From positions 33,071,230 through 33,135,229 of the forward strand of contig NC_049981.1 of NCBI RefSeq assembly GCF_000003815.2: a stretch of 64,000 bases of DNA, in the 5' to 3' direction. Source of the stretch: Branchiostoma floridae (lineage: Eukaryota; Chordata; Leptocardii; Amphioxiformes; Branchiostomatidae). Positions 50,878-64,000 of this stretch are shown piece by piece. Under the pieces are notes generated by a model, which made no database searches, was not told the DNA's origin, and saw only the letters and a list, made by a program, of their open reading frames with translations. The number at the start of each line of letters is the position of its first letter. Position 1 is the first letter of the stretch. Position numbers and translations under genes: made by a program.

Positions 50878-52353
50878 ATGGCATCATCGGGTTCTAGGTC
50901 TCCTACTGAAGTTCTGGTCAGTTCCGAGTCTCCTACCGAGGTTCTAGTTGGCAGCCGACAAAGTGTGAAGGTCGACAGGGTTGAAGCACGACCGCTGGGC
51001 ATGGGAAGCAGCCAGACTAACTTAACCCAAGTAGCACGGCCTAATCTTCGCCAGGAAAGGGAAGATGGGAAACCTGCCATTTCAGGTGAGCACCACTCTG
51101 GGACAGGTGAGAGGCCTGACGCGCCAACACGACCTACGGCTCAAACAAAGGAGAAGAGGTACAAGTGTGAGCAGTGTGACTTTTCTACAGCCTGGAAAGT
51201 CAGTTTGGCGAGACACATGTACGTGCACACCGGTGAGAAACCCTTTGCGTGTGAGGAGTGCGGTCTAAGGTATGCAGACAAGTACAGGCTCTACCACCAC
51301 AAGAAAACCCATAGTGGAGAGAAACCCTTTGCCTGCTCCCTGTGTGAGTACAGAACACATAACTCGAACCACCTTAGTAACCATATGGCTGTGCACACGG
51401 GAGAAAGACCTTACAAGTGTGATAAGTGTGATTATTCAACAAGCCGTAAAAACCATCTGAAGCGACACATGTTTAAACATCTGTCAGCAGAGGAAAAGCC
51501 GCACAAATGTGACCAGTGTGACTTTTCTGCTGTTCAGAAAGAGTATCTTAGGGTACACATGGCAAAACATGGAGGGGGAAAACCGTACAAGTGTGACCAG
51601 TGTGACTATTCTACAGTCTGGAAAGAAAGTTTGACAGGACACATGGCTAGACACACCGGTGAGAAACCCTACATGTGTGGGGAGTGTGGGTTCAGGACGG
51701 CTCAGAAACAATGCTTGAATATCCACATGTCAAAACACACAGGTGAGAAGCCCTTCATGTGTGGGGAGTGTGGGTACAGGACGGCTCAGAAACAATGCTT
51801 GAATATCCACATGTCAAAACACACCGGTGAGAAACCCTTCATGTGTGGGGAGTGTGGGTACAGAACAGCTATCAAGGCATGTCTCTCCAAACACATACAG
51901 AGGATACATTGTGTGAATGATACAGAACAGAAGCCGTACAAGACATACAAGTGTGACCAGTGTGACTACTACTCGTCAAAGAAAGGTGACTTGGACATAC
52001 ACAGGACAAAACACACCGGTGTTATACCCTACATATGTAAGGAGTGTGGCTACACTACAGTCAGCCAGGCCTACCTCACAAAACACATGAGGGTGCACAC
52101 AGGAGAGAAGCCGTACAGGTGTGACCAGTGTGACTACTGCACTGCTTGGAAAGGGTGCTTGACTAGACACATAGAAGAGCACACTGGTGAAAAACCCTAC
52201 CTGTGTGGGGAGTGTGGATTCAGGACGACCAAGTCCAACCTATCGAGGCACATGAAGATACACACAGGAAACAAGCCGTACAAGTGTGAGCTGTGTGAGT
52301 ACTGCACACATAGGAAGGGAAGTTTGGCAAGGCACATGGCCACTCACTACTGA
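50878..52353 (+). CDS. C2H2 zinc-finger protein, 14 fingers (copy 2)
   Basis: Single coding exon, 491 residues. The N-terminus MASSGSRSPTEVLVSSESPT and QEREDGKPAISGEHHSGTGE parallels copy 1. Fourteen C2H2 fingers; the seventh and eighth (ECG(F/Y)RTAQKQCLNIHMSKH) are almost identical down to the nucleotides, a recent one-finger (84-bp) duplication. The ninth has a longer His spacing (HIQRIH), followed by a disrupted linker. The last three fingers are nearly the same as the end of copy 1. Confidence 0.93.
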   Translation: MASSGSRSPTEVLVSSESPTEVLVGSRQSVKVDRVEARPLGMGSSQTNLTQVARPNLRQEREDGKPAISGEHHSGTGERPDAPTRPTAQTKEKRYKCEQCDFSTAWKVSLARHMYVHTGEKPFACEECGLRYADKYRLYHHKKTHSGEKPFACSLCEYRTHNSNHLSNHMAVHTGERPYKCDKCDYSTSRKNHLKRHMFKHLSAEEKPHKCDQCDFSAVQKEYLRVHMAKHGGGKPYKCDQCDYSTVWKESLTGHMARHTGEKPYMCGECGFRTAQKQCLNIHMSKHTGEKPFMCGECGYRTAQKQCLNIHMSKHTGEKPFMCGECGYRTAIKACLSKHIQRIHCVNDTEQKPYKTYKCDQCDYYSSKKGDLDIHRTKHTGVIPYICKECGYTTVSQAYLTKHMRVHTGEKPYRCDQCDYCTAWKGCLTRHIEEHTGEKPYLCGECGFRTTKSNLSRHMKIHTGNKPYKCELCEYCTHRKGSLARHMATHY

Positions 52354-54001
52354 GAGAAACCCACTGTTCTCAACCTCCTGTATAAGCTCTACAAGTATTT
52401 ACATGATGTGCATTTTGTTTGATTTGAAATTGTTTTAATCAATTTCTTGTGCCAGGTCTCCTTGGCATCTCAAAAGAAGACCAGTGAAAAAAAACAGGCA
52501 CTAAGAGGACTGCCTGTATGTAGTCCATCAGAAAATAGCAAAACAGACTGAGCTTCTAAAATGGCTGACACGTTAGCCTCCTTCGCAGACTTCTAGCAGC
52601 ACTGGCTTTTCTTTTTTACGGGAGCGCTGATTTGTGATTTTCCACTTGGGCTAATATTCTCAAATGAGGAAGTTCTTGGCTAGCTTTTAGTGTTCAACCT
52701 TAGCCTGCGTTGAAAATCAGGAATCAACACAACCCCGTCAGTAAACCCACAAGTCTGCGAAGAGGCCATAACTCATACATAGAGTCTGCAAACGATGCTG
52801 CACTTTCCCATAAGTTGTTGATACCTTGTCTCCATGGGCTCCATTGGTCCGTACTGACTATGGTAAAATTGTCTCTGCCTTGTAAGCCAGGTTTCAAATA
52901 AGAGACATGATAGCACATGTTTACAGAAGAAGTGGCAAATTTTATGTCAGAAGCTGCTGACCATAATTTTGACAGCTGGATTGTTTGTCTGGCTGCAGTA
53001 CTGATACTACCTGGTAGATGACGCTTTGGTACCATCAATTTGAATGACCAGGTGGAGACCATCTATGGTAGGACTACAGAAGATCAACGGGTGTAGTGTA
53101 GCCATGGTTAATTGCCAATTCTGCTGTGACATGTACTTGGAGACAGTAGAAAAGAATTTTGTCGAAAATTTCATTAAGCACACTATGCGCACGGCATACT
53201 TAAGTGGAGAAGTATATCATTTATTATATCATTGTAATCATACACATAGATGTAGGTAGATGTTTGGAATATACACATTAGGCCATGTTGATTTGATTAT
53301 ATGGATCACATCCTCTGGGAACCACAAAACTGATCTACGGTGCATATTTGCTCATATTGTAGCTGATTTGTACTATTTACTCTATGGCCGAAAACACTTC
53401 TGATGTGTACATGTATTAGCACGTTCTGTCACTTAGACTTTTATGTGTATTAGTACGTACGTTCCGTCACTTAGACTGTAGTAGGCGGTGACGTTGTCAC
53501 TCTCAATTATTGTTTTCTATGTCAAGTAAAAGTCTGTAGTCGTACCGTATAGGCTGCCCTTTAGGGCGTGGTCACGTGTGTCATGCGATCGTCGTACGAT
53601 CGCAAACTTTTGGCATTTTGGAGGACTAAAATGTACGTCTCCTGCAAAGTTTGAATGTCTTGGTACACAAAATGCTGTTTTGGATCCTTGCTGGTAGTTG
53701 GTTCTGCCACGGCCTGCTTGAAAATCCTATGACATCAAATTCTTATGTGACCGCGCCACAAGTCTGTTCTTAGACTTCTGTGTGCTCAACAGCCTTTTTG
53801 TGTATTTATTTTTTATTACAACCACAAATTTACTGGCGTCGCTCTGATCTATGAAATATGCACAGTTTATCATTATATTAGTAGCTTATTTAGAATAATA
53901 ATAAACAATTTCACAACAAATAAAAGTTTCCTGCAAATTTGTTACGGTGTAGTTTGCAGTTTCCAGCAACTGTACATAGTTTGAAACACCCATTTTATTC
54001 T
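52354..54001. other. 3' flank of copy 2 and intergenic
   Basis: 52354-53040 is the duplicate of 47449-48170. The rest up to the Kelch stop shows no gene; a minus-strand frame at 52724-53062 lies wholly in the duplicated flank and is disrupted in the other copy. Confidence 0.6.
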
Positions 54002-54259
54002 TTACTCGCTGTCTATGTCGAGAGGCACCCCGAACTCCCGGCCTGTCTGCAGCCCGTAGTGAGTCCACTGCGCGGCCAGCAGTTCGTCCATCCAGGCCAG
54101 CTCCCCGGGTCGGGCTGTGCGCGTGCTCGGGCCCTGCCGCAGCCTCTCCCCGATCCACCCGCAGCAGCGCACCGCTACACACACGTGCCCGCGCCGGATC
54201 CCCGAGGTCTGCGCGCCCACGATGGTCCAGGTCTCGTCCTGCGGGTCGTAGCACTCGAT
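54002..54259 (-). CDS. Kelch gene exon 4 (terminal)
   Basis: IECYDPQDETWTIVGAQTSG, GHVCVAVRCC, ending GVPLDIDSE and TAA (54004-54002). After CCCTCAG, phase 0. The opening is a typical Kelch blade edge. Confidence 0.85.
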   Translation of the reverse strand: MECYDPQDETWTIVGAQTSGIRRGHVCVAVRCCGWIGERLRQGPSTRTARPGELAWMDELLAAQWTHYGLQTGREFGVPLDIDSE

Positions 54260-57200
54260 CTGAGGGAGAGAACAGCGCGCTATAATGTTTCATTACAAGG
54301 AATGATGCAGTTCACCCAGACATGGTTACGGAGACTTTTGTATACAAGGGGTCAGAATCCCGACATAAAAGCAGAAGTAATGGGATTTTGATAATATGTC
54401 CATGTCGACGTACTATTGAAATCCCACAACTTCTGCTTCTACTAATTAGTCTATATAGACTGACACATCTACTGCGCGAAAACAAATAGTACGAGTACAG
54501 TGCCAAGACGAATACCAAGTATATTTTTTTCGGATTTTTTTCTGTCGTTGTCACAAATAGGACCTCATATCAAGCTCCATGTATGGAACCTCATGACCGG
54601 TATGTAAAATAATTAAAATAGACGAGCGTAACATGTGGAACTTTTTGTTACTTTTGTCGTAACTTTGACTGACTTTTCAGTTGATAGATACGGCTTTTGT
54701 TCGGGATTCTACCCCAGAGCACATTGAAAAGTACCATTAGATGATATAGATAAACAAACAAACAAACGTTAGGATTGTGGTAGAAGTGGAACTCGCGGCC
54801 GCCCGTCAGCCAGATCCTGCCGCCTAGCGTGGTCCACCCGCACTGCAGGTGGCTCTGTTTGGGGTTTCTGACCTGCAGCCATGCGCGGAAGTGCGTGTCC
54901 AGGGCGTACATCTTGTACGCGCGGGAGACCGGCATGAGGTAGATGAGACTCCCGCAGGACACCGACTGGAACTGGCGTTTCATGGCGTGGTAGTCGGGCA
55001 CCCAGAACACCTGGAACATTCACAGACGGTAGCCTGACTAAAATCGCGCTCCTAGCAGCCGGTCCTACTACTGCCGCCGCCCTAGGAGGGGTCATTAACC
55101 CCAGCCAGCGAGTAATTGTGTGAACAAAGGCTATTACGGATGGTAGGTTTTACGTATTAAGTTTTAAGAAGTGTTGTAGATCATTATCATGGAAGCTCAT
55201 CTGTGTTTGTAGTAATCATATATAGTACAATGCTTAACTTTCTTCCAACACAAAGGTATACATGGATCAAATTGTCAACGACCACTGTAGCCGCCTTCTA
55301 GTAGATTGTTCCCCCTTTCCATGCCGCATACTCTGTGAGGTCTGAATGTCTGCTTCAGTGTGTTAAGCTGTCCATATCAAATTCCATCGTAATGACTTTT
55401 TCTTTGTCAGCAGGGTTAGCCCTTTGTAAATAGCCACAGGGTAGTTGGGCAGCCCTGGCTGTGCGTTTTGAATAGCCAAACTATATCTAAAAGTATAAAC
55501 AAATAAACAACAACCTGCCAGTTCTCGTCCCCAGGACTGTACGTCTGCACACGGACGATGCCGTCGTCCCCAGAGTAGCCGATCAGGTAGAGTTTCCCGC
55601 CACACGTTACCATGGTGAACTTGAACACGCTGACATGGACGTGAGGCACGGCCTCCCATTGGTTCATGGAGGGAGAGTAAGCCTCATTGGTCGTGACGTC
55701 AGTGCCGGCCTTCAGGCGGTCCCCGATGACGTAGACTCGTCCTTCCAGCGTTGCCATGCCGACGGTCGCCCTGTGGTGGTGACGTGGGTTGTGGAGTCTG
55801 GCCCAGACGTTAGTTTGCGTCATGTAGCGCCACATTTCCGTCACCTGCTCGTCCTCGGACGTGGACAGGACGTAGACGTCGGCGTCCAGCGCAGTGACGT
55901 TGTGCGTGAAGTACTTCAGGTGACCCGGCAGGTGAGTCAGGGACGCCCAGCGCATGGAGTCCGGGTCCAGGCAGTCCACCTGTGCAGGTACAGTGGACAT
56001 GTACAGTTTAGAGTATGCTGCCCTGTATCATCATTTCAACAAAACATATAACATTCATCTATCCATCCGTGCGACCATCCATGCATTGATTCGTGCATAA
56101 ACCATTCGTTTATCTTAATCGGGACCGGCGGCGGTACCGAATTCCGACGAACTTCGACCCAGTATGACGTTATATGTGCGAAAAAGTCACGTGTCTACAG
56201 AACCTGGATCATGATATGGCCGAAGAAGATCGAGAGATTCGGTCGAAAATTCCGGTGAGTAAAATTTCTTGAGTCAAGAATAATTCATTTTTCTCAAAGT
56301 TTAATGTTTAAACTCAGACGAACTTCAATGCTATCACTCATTCGTTCGTTCGTTCGTTAGATCATAGATCATACATTCATTCATTCCCTGACCTCCGTGA
56401 CCTTGTCTGTGGCGTTCCCGTACACCCCCGCCGTCTGCTGTACCCTCTCACTGCCGCTCAGCCCGCCAACCTGCACAATGATCTCACGAGAGTCACCTGA
56501 CTCCAGTTTCCGTTCTTCTATCGCCGACTTAGCGTCGGCGACAATCTTGGCGCTTTCTTCAGATTCGGTCAGGACGCGCTCTTTTTGAACCACGTTTTCA
56601 AAGTACGTTTCTTTGATCAATCTTAGATCTAGCTTGGAAAGCAATTCCGGTAGATTTCCAAGTCGCTCCTCTTTGGACGATTTTACCCATCTTAGGACGG
56701 ATTCCAGCAGAGTTTCCTTCGACCAATGGCAGGTCTGACTCGTGATGACATCGACCAGCTCCTCGCAGGTCAGGCGTTCAAATCGTTCCGTGTGAGAAAT
56801 GGCGGGAAAGTTGTTCATGACGTACCCTGTGACGTCTTTAGCTAGTTCCGTGCAGTAGTACGCCTCGGCCAGCGCCCTGATGTCGAAGCAGTTCCCCGGG
56901 TCCAGACTGTGCAGGAAGAATCGGCAGCAGGCCTCCGTGACTGCCGGCAGCTGGAACATGGTGGAGCCGTGCAGCAGTCCCTCCGCGCTGTCACGTGACA
57001 CCGTCACGCGCCCGCTGTAAACGTAGCACACGATTTGCTCCACCGTTTCGGGACAAACCGCCTCGAGACGAACCCTTTCCTGACAGCTCTCCGCGAAGCC
57101 TCCGAGAAGCAGCAGTTTGAAGTACGGACTTCCGGCAGCCATTACCGCGCGGTGGCATGGGATATCCCGCTCACCAACACACAGAATGACGTCACAGTTC

Positions 57201-57469
57201 TCTCCCGTCTTCCTCCATCCTTGAAGAATGCCTAAAACTTCGGCGTGCCTGTCAAGATCAAGGTCATCTGCAGCATCAGATTTCAACGCGATTTCAGCAG
57301 CCCTGTCCCGCACCAGCTGTTTAAACCCGGTGGACTCTCCATCCAGGATCCCAGAAACGATCAGGGAGGTGTGACCTTTGTCCCGGAAGTGCAAGTCTCC
57401 GTCGGCACTGAAACTGTACTGCAGACGATCGGCGACTTCCTCCTCTGCGTCAGCGTCAAGCGTTGCCAT
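54002..57469 (-). CDS. BTB-BACK-Kelch protein (whole gene)
   Basis: Four exons, all joined in phase 0: 56393-57469, 55515-55979, 54768-55010, 54002-54259; 680 residues. After an unusual ~87-residue N-terminal extension come BTB (about 88-188, CDVILCVG..IPCHRAVMAA), BACK (about 195-295, CFDIRALAEAYYC) and a Kelch region to the end. Family role: BTB binds cullin-3 and dimerises, Kelch binds the substrate, giving a CUL3 ubiquitin-ligase adaptor. I cannot assign an orthologue. Confidence 0.88.
54768..55010 (-). CDS. Kelch gene exon 3
   Basis: VFWVPDYHAMKRQFQSVSCG, IYLMPVSRAYKMYALDTHFR, WTTLGGRIWLTGGREFHFYH. 81 codons between GTTCCAG and GTTTGT, a weak donor but phase-consistent. Confidence 0.8.
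55515..55979 (-). CDS. Kelch gene exon 2
   Basis: VDCLDPDSMRWASLTHLPGH, ALDADVYVLST, ATLEGRVYVIG, NEAYSPSMNQWEAVPHV, CGGKLYLIGYSGDDG, YSPGDENWQ: several Kelch blades. 155 codons between GCACAG and GTTGTT. Confidence 0.88.
56393..57469 (-). CDS. Kelch gene exon 1: N-extension, BTB, BACK
   Basis: 359 codons from ATG 57469 to GAG/GTCAGG. Residues 1-87 are acidic (LDADAEEEVAD) with HFRDKGHTSLIVSGILDGES. The BTB and BACK domains follow and the exon ends in the first Kelch strand (IIVQVGGLSGSERV). Nearby in-frame ATG choices are absent downstream until inside the BTB, so this start is favoured. Confidence 0.9.
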
Positions 57470-58431
57470 GGTGATGATGGCCGGGTGATTGATTAGTGAT
57501 CAGAAACGTTTGCAAACATCTGATTGGTTGTTGTCAACTCAGGTCACTCTATTCGAAGCATCATCATCGGCCCAGTTTTGCAGAGAAATAGGTGAAAACA
57601 GCCCCTTCCTTCTTCGCTGTACGTTTAGAAATGATACTGCTCAGACAGCGTATTTATTCAGTTGCTGATCAAAGTCATGATGGCAAGCACCGGTTGCGAA
57701 ACCTCACAGTCCCTCCACGACTGGGACACCCGAGTGCGGTACTGATCACAGCAGGTACTGATCGTGACTAACCGTTACCACGGTTTCCGTGGTGAGTTGA
57801 AAGAAAGGGGCTGTTTTGTGGCACTTCTGTAGAGGGCGTACAACCCGAGCCCTTTGTTGTTTACGCAGGCATAAACACTTCTCTCCTATGTGAACACGCC
57901 ATGTACTGTAAACCACGTCACCCCGACCTTCTGCGGCGCGATTCTATCTTTAGCCCGATGGAATGTGCTATATCTATGAGGCAACGCCACTTGCAGTACC
58001 AACAGTTACGGCTAGGGGGCAGTACCAGTTCGCCGGACCAACTGCATCAACAAAACGTTCTTATTACAGCTGTTGTGACTTAACTACCTGGGATTTTGGC
58101 GTTAACGCAATCTTTACTGCATGACATGGAGAGCTCTTTCTAAACCGAGCTCCGTCTATGTTCGATCAGACACGAAGCTAGCATCTGACGCTTTCAAGAA
58201 TCAGGTCAAGTGAATATTGTATATCCCGCGTTGCTGTATGATTGATCTTATAGCTCTAGTAGGCATCTATAGAAATGGTACATTGCGTATCCTTTAGCTG
58301 TTAGAGTATGCTACGTTCAACTGTTTCTCTTCTAGATTTTAAAAGTAGAACTTCCAAAGGTTTGTGGGATCTTTCATTGTGTTGATAGAAGAATAGACAA
58401 CAGACATACCAGTTCCGCTAAATATGAAATA
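57470..58431. other. Kelch 5' flank and intergenic
   Basis: No gene. At 57991-58022, TTGCAGTACC, 8 bp, then CGGCTAGGGGGCAG forms a bipartite CTCF-like site on the plus strand. Confidence 0.4.
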
Positions 58432-58437
58432 TTTATT
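58432..58437 (-). terminator. Likely actin poly(A) signal
   Basis: TTTATT on the plus strand is AATAAA on the minus strand, about 840 bp past the actin stop, inside an AT-rich 3' UTR-like stretch. Other hexamers could be used. Confidence 0.4.
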
Positions 58438-59271
58438 TCAAAATACCAGAGTTACAAATATAAAGTTTGGTCCGCGATATCGACATGATATATTGACACA
58501 TGAACTAACTTCTTCAGATACATGTACATATTTCAGCTGTGGGCAAAGCTCATAGAACGTGGATACTGTAAATATAACGCTATCATTTTGTCTATCGTCT
58601 TGTTACGGAATAAATCAACAATGACTGTAGCGTGCCCAAGATATGGCGGTTTTCAAGTGAATGCATTTTTTCCAAATTTGTCACATTAGGAAACAGTTTG
58701 TGACCATTAAATCTAACACAGAATGCTACACTATCGCTACACTAAAAAGATCCATGTACAGTTTAGTAAACTGCCATACCCATGAAATGGTTTAGAATGT
58801 AAGCATAAAGACACGCACAAAATATAACGAGGCTCTAAAACTATACATTAAGAACAGTGTAACATTATAGTATCGTGTGAGACAGGTCTCTTCCATGCAT
58901 GGCGCATGACTACTACTAAACATTCTTCTAAATGAAATGTTTGTTGGTGATATTACACGACTGGACAGCATGGATCTAGACGTTCACACTTTTTACGAGA
59001 TTTTTGACAGTACAAATGGAGGACTACATGATGGTCGGGTTAACGAACACACACTGGATGAATGTTAGTACCGTAACATTAGACATGGTCTGATGGAGTC
59101 TGACATGACACATCTACATCTACATCTACATCTACACATTACTGGGCAATGCCCCTCGCGGGACTTTGTGCCCTGGGGAGTGAGGATGCCCTGGCAGGAC
59201 CGGTGACAGAGGTAAGACGAAATGACACGATGATAGAATGAAAAATAGAGACTAAAACTTTTGACGGGAGT

Positions 59272-62559
<3,288 letters not shown>

Positions 62560-62842
62560 TTACGGTTGGATATATAGTACAAACTAGAATATGGACATAA
62601 CAGTTCAGATCAGTTTCTGGCATGTATGGACATAAAGTTATAACATGTTAAATATAACCTCCATTCCATGACATTTCATGGAGGTAACAACGGTTATGGC
62701 GGTTACTGTGGGTTTTTAAAAGCTCCTTGATTCTACGGTACAAACTGGAAATATGGATATATAACAGCGGTTAGGGTGGGATATACAGTAGACTGTAGAA
62801 ACAGGGATTGTTGCGTGTCAGGAAAAAATGGAGCGGGACAGT

Positions 62843-63170
62843 CAGAAAAACGAGACAATTTTGCATGCCAACATCTGCTTGGAAATCGGACAATACGTGC
62901 TACAAAACGGCGACTGAATTCAGAATGGAAGAACGGCCAAGTTCTCAGTTCTACGGCTATAACGTACGCTACCGCCGAACAAGGCGAGATCTAATAATAT
63001 CACACTCTTCTACTCTGCAATCATGGAACGATAATTTTGTAACCCAATATCTGCTTGAACACCAGACAATAAAAGCTACTGAATGAAAGAACGATGAAGT
63101 TCTCAACAATCTTTCAGTTGAAAATACGTTACCACCAAACAGGACGAAGACCAAGTAATATCACCCACCA
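62843..63170. repeat. Diverged ~185-bp tandem duplication upstream of actin
   Basis: Two units (from about 62843 and 63029) share CGA(G/T)A(C)AATTTTG, A(T/A)CTGCTTG, GACAATA, TGAA(T), AAGTTCTCA and CTACC(G/A)CC(G/A)AACAAGG-like stretches. It lies in the presumed actin 5' region. Confidence 0.6.
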
Positions 63171-63378
63171 ATCAGAAAACGATATCAATAATGAACGCTA
63201 TCATGGATTAGCGTCAAGTGATACGGTTTCAACACTACGATATCAATACACGGATCACACCCTGACCCGATGCTATGGGCTACAAACACAGGAAAACGAA
63301 GAAAGACAAGACATGTCGTACCTTAAACCTCCAGTGAAGACAGGACCAGCAGTTGTCCCGAGCTGCACACTGACCGCC

Positions 63379-63388
63379 CTTTTATACG
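63379..63388 (-). promoter_or_regulatory. TATA box, likely actin promoter
   Basis: CCCTTTTATA on the plus strand reads TATAAAAGGG on the minus strand. About 60 bp downstream a TTAAG/GTACGA donor (about 63322) could end a short noncoding exon that splices to the acceptor before the actin ATG. No perfect CArG box was seen nearby. Confidence 0.45.
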
Positions 63389-63389
63389 C

Positions 63390-64000
63390 ACCCGAAAGTT
63401 TGGACAGGAGCGAAAATACAAAATTGTCGCGAATTTCCCGAAATGAATTTTCGTAGAAAAGCGTCGATGAGTGAGCGTCTGTCTGCCTTATACGGGCACA
63501 GCTATGTCCCCGCACGCGCGGATCGGGTGGTAAAGACAACACCGGCGGGGCGGGGAGGCCCCCCACCCCGATGGAAACGTCCCGAAAACGCGCCGAAAAT
63601 GCGGGAAATATTCACAGGGACATACAGCCGAGGATGCCGGCGGAATTGGGCGTTTATTGTTGAAGGAATGCCGAGAGTTGTTCCGGGGGGAAGTTATGTC
63701 AGGAATATCAAAGGCGCGGGGGTGGCGGCCGAAAATAGCCGACTGTCGGCTCACAACCGGTAATAACCGACAACTGCACGTCGTACAAAAACAATAGGGA
63801 TGCGCAAAGCCGGGGATATTATTAGGTTCTTGGCCTTCACATAACTGCTACAGGACTGGCAAAATATAATAACGCGTTGAAACGAAAATAGCTCTGTTTG
63901 TGGTAGTTTTGTTTGCCTTCCTATGGAAGTTCATGGAGCATGAATAATGATTTTAATATCTAGTAATCATACTTGTAAGTTTACTTTTATATTCATGCCG
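63390..64000. other. Region upstream of actin, no gene recognised
   Basis: GC-rich to about 63760, then AT-rich. Short frames on both strands lack family features. CCGAAAATAGCC and similar near-CArG strings are imperfect. Confidence 0.4.

Overview
The window looks like a lancelet-type (cephalochordate, Branchiostoma-like) nuclear genome. The genes are intron-rich with GT/AG introns. They include tandemly arranged fibrinogen-related, SRCR and VWA exons, BED/KRAB-less C2H2 zinc-finger genes with CDQCDY-type fingers, and many short terminal-inverted-repeat elements. Three N runs (6767-6866, 9170-9360, 23760-23859) show it is a draft assembly. Species is an inference; no database was searched.

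Left half (1-43.9 kb, + strand): an array of three related fibrinogen-domain (FReD) genes. Gene 1 enters from the left and only its last two exons are present (65-1161). Gene 2 (5350-27363) is the centrepiece, with about 22 exons and about 1,780 residues. Its reading order is type II membrane anchor, coiled coil, furin-type site, collagen triple helix, VWA, SRCR, Thr-rich stalk, second VWA, four SRCRs, second Thr-rich stalk, an unrecognised ~100-residue segment fused to a D8C (uromodulin/OIT3-type) module, SRCR, and finally FReD. Gene 3 (38209-42939, 453 residues) is the plain version: the same anchor, coiled coil, furin site, short collagen and FReD, with no VWA, SRCR or D8C. All exon junctions I could check keep phase, and the extra modules of gene 2 sit as one phase-1 insertion between two exons that are adjacent in gene 3. 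A minus-strand SAR1-like small GTPase (four exons, 31876-35491 or 35539) lies between genes 2 and 3.

Right half (45.8-64 kb): two tandemly duplicated single-exon C2H2 zinc-finger genes (45808-47448 with 16 fingers, 50878-52353 with 14). Then comes a minus-strand BTB-BACK-Kelch gene (57469-54002, four exons, 680 residues) and a minus-strand six-exon actin gene (62550-59272, 379 residues).

Repeats and mobile DNA: a 28-bp minisatellite; TG/CA microsatellites; a TTAA-flanked (piggyBac-like) MITE family with one copy carrying a nested Penelope-like foldback; a TA-flanked mariner deletion derivative that keeps the DNA-binding half of its transposase; a 5'-truncated LINE; several TIR MITEs; a four-fold duplication of the acceptor and start of gene 3's last exon; and a ~90-bp tandem array growing out of gene 3's 3' end whose units carry a bipartite CTCF-like motif. 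Two 32-36 bp perfect palindromes, each flanked by a 7-bp target duplication and one with an empty-site paralogue nearby, look like a very small, possibly undescribed insertion family.

Functionally the FReD genes read as secreted or shed pattern-recognition receptors (ficolin/FIBCD1/MARCO-like) that trimerise through coiled coil and collagen. SAR1, actin, Kelch and zinc-finger genes are ordinary neighbours with no evident link to them.
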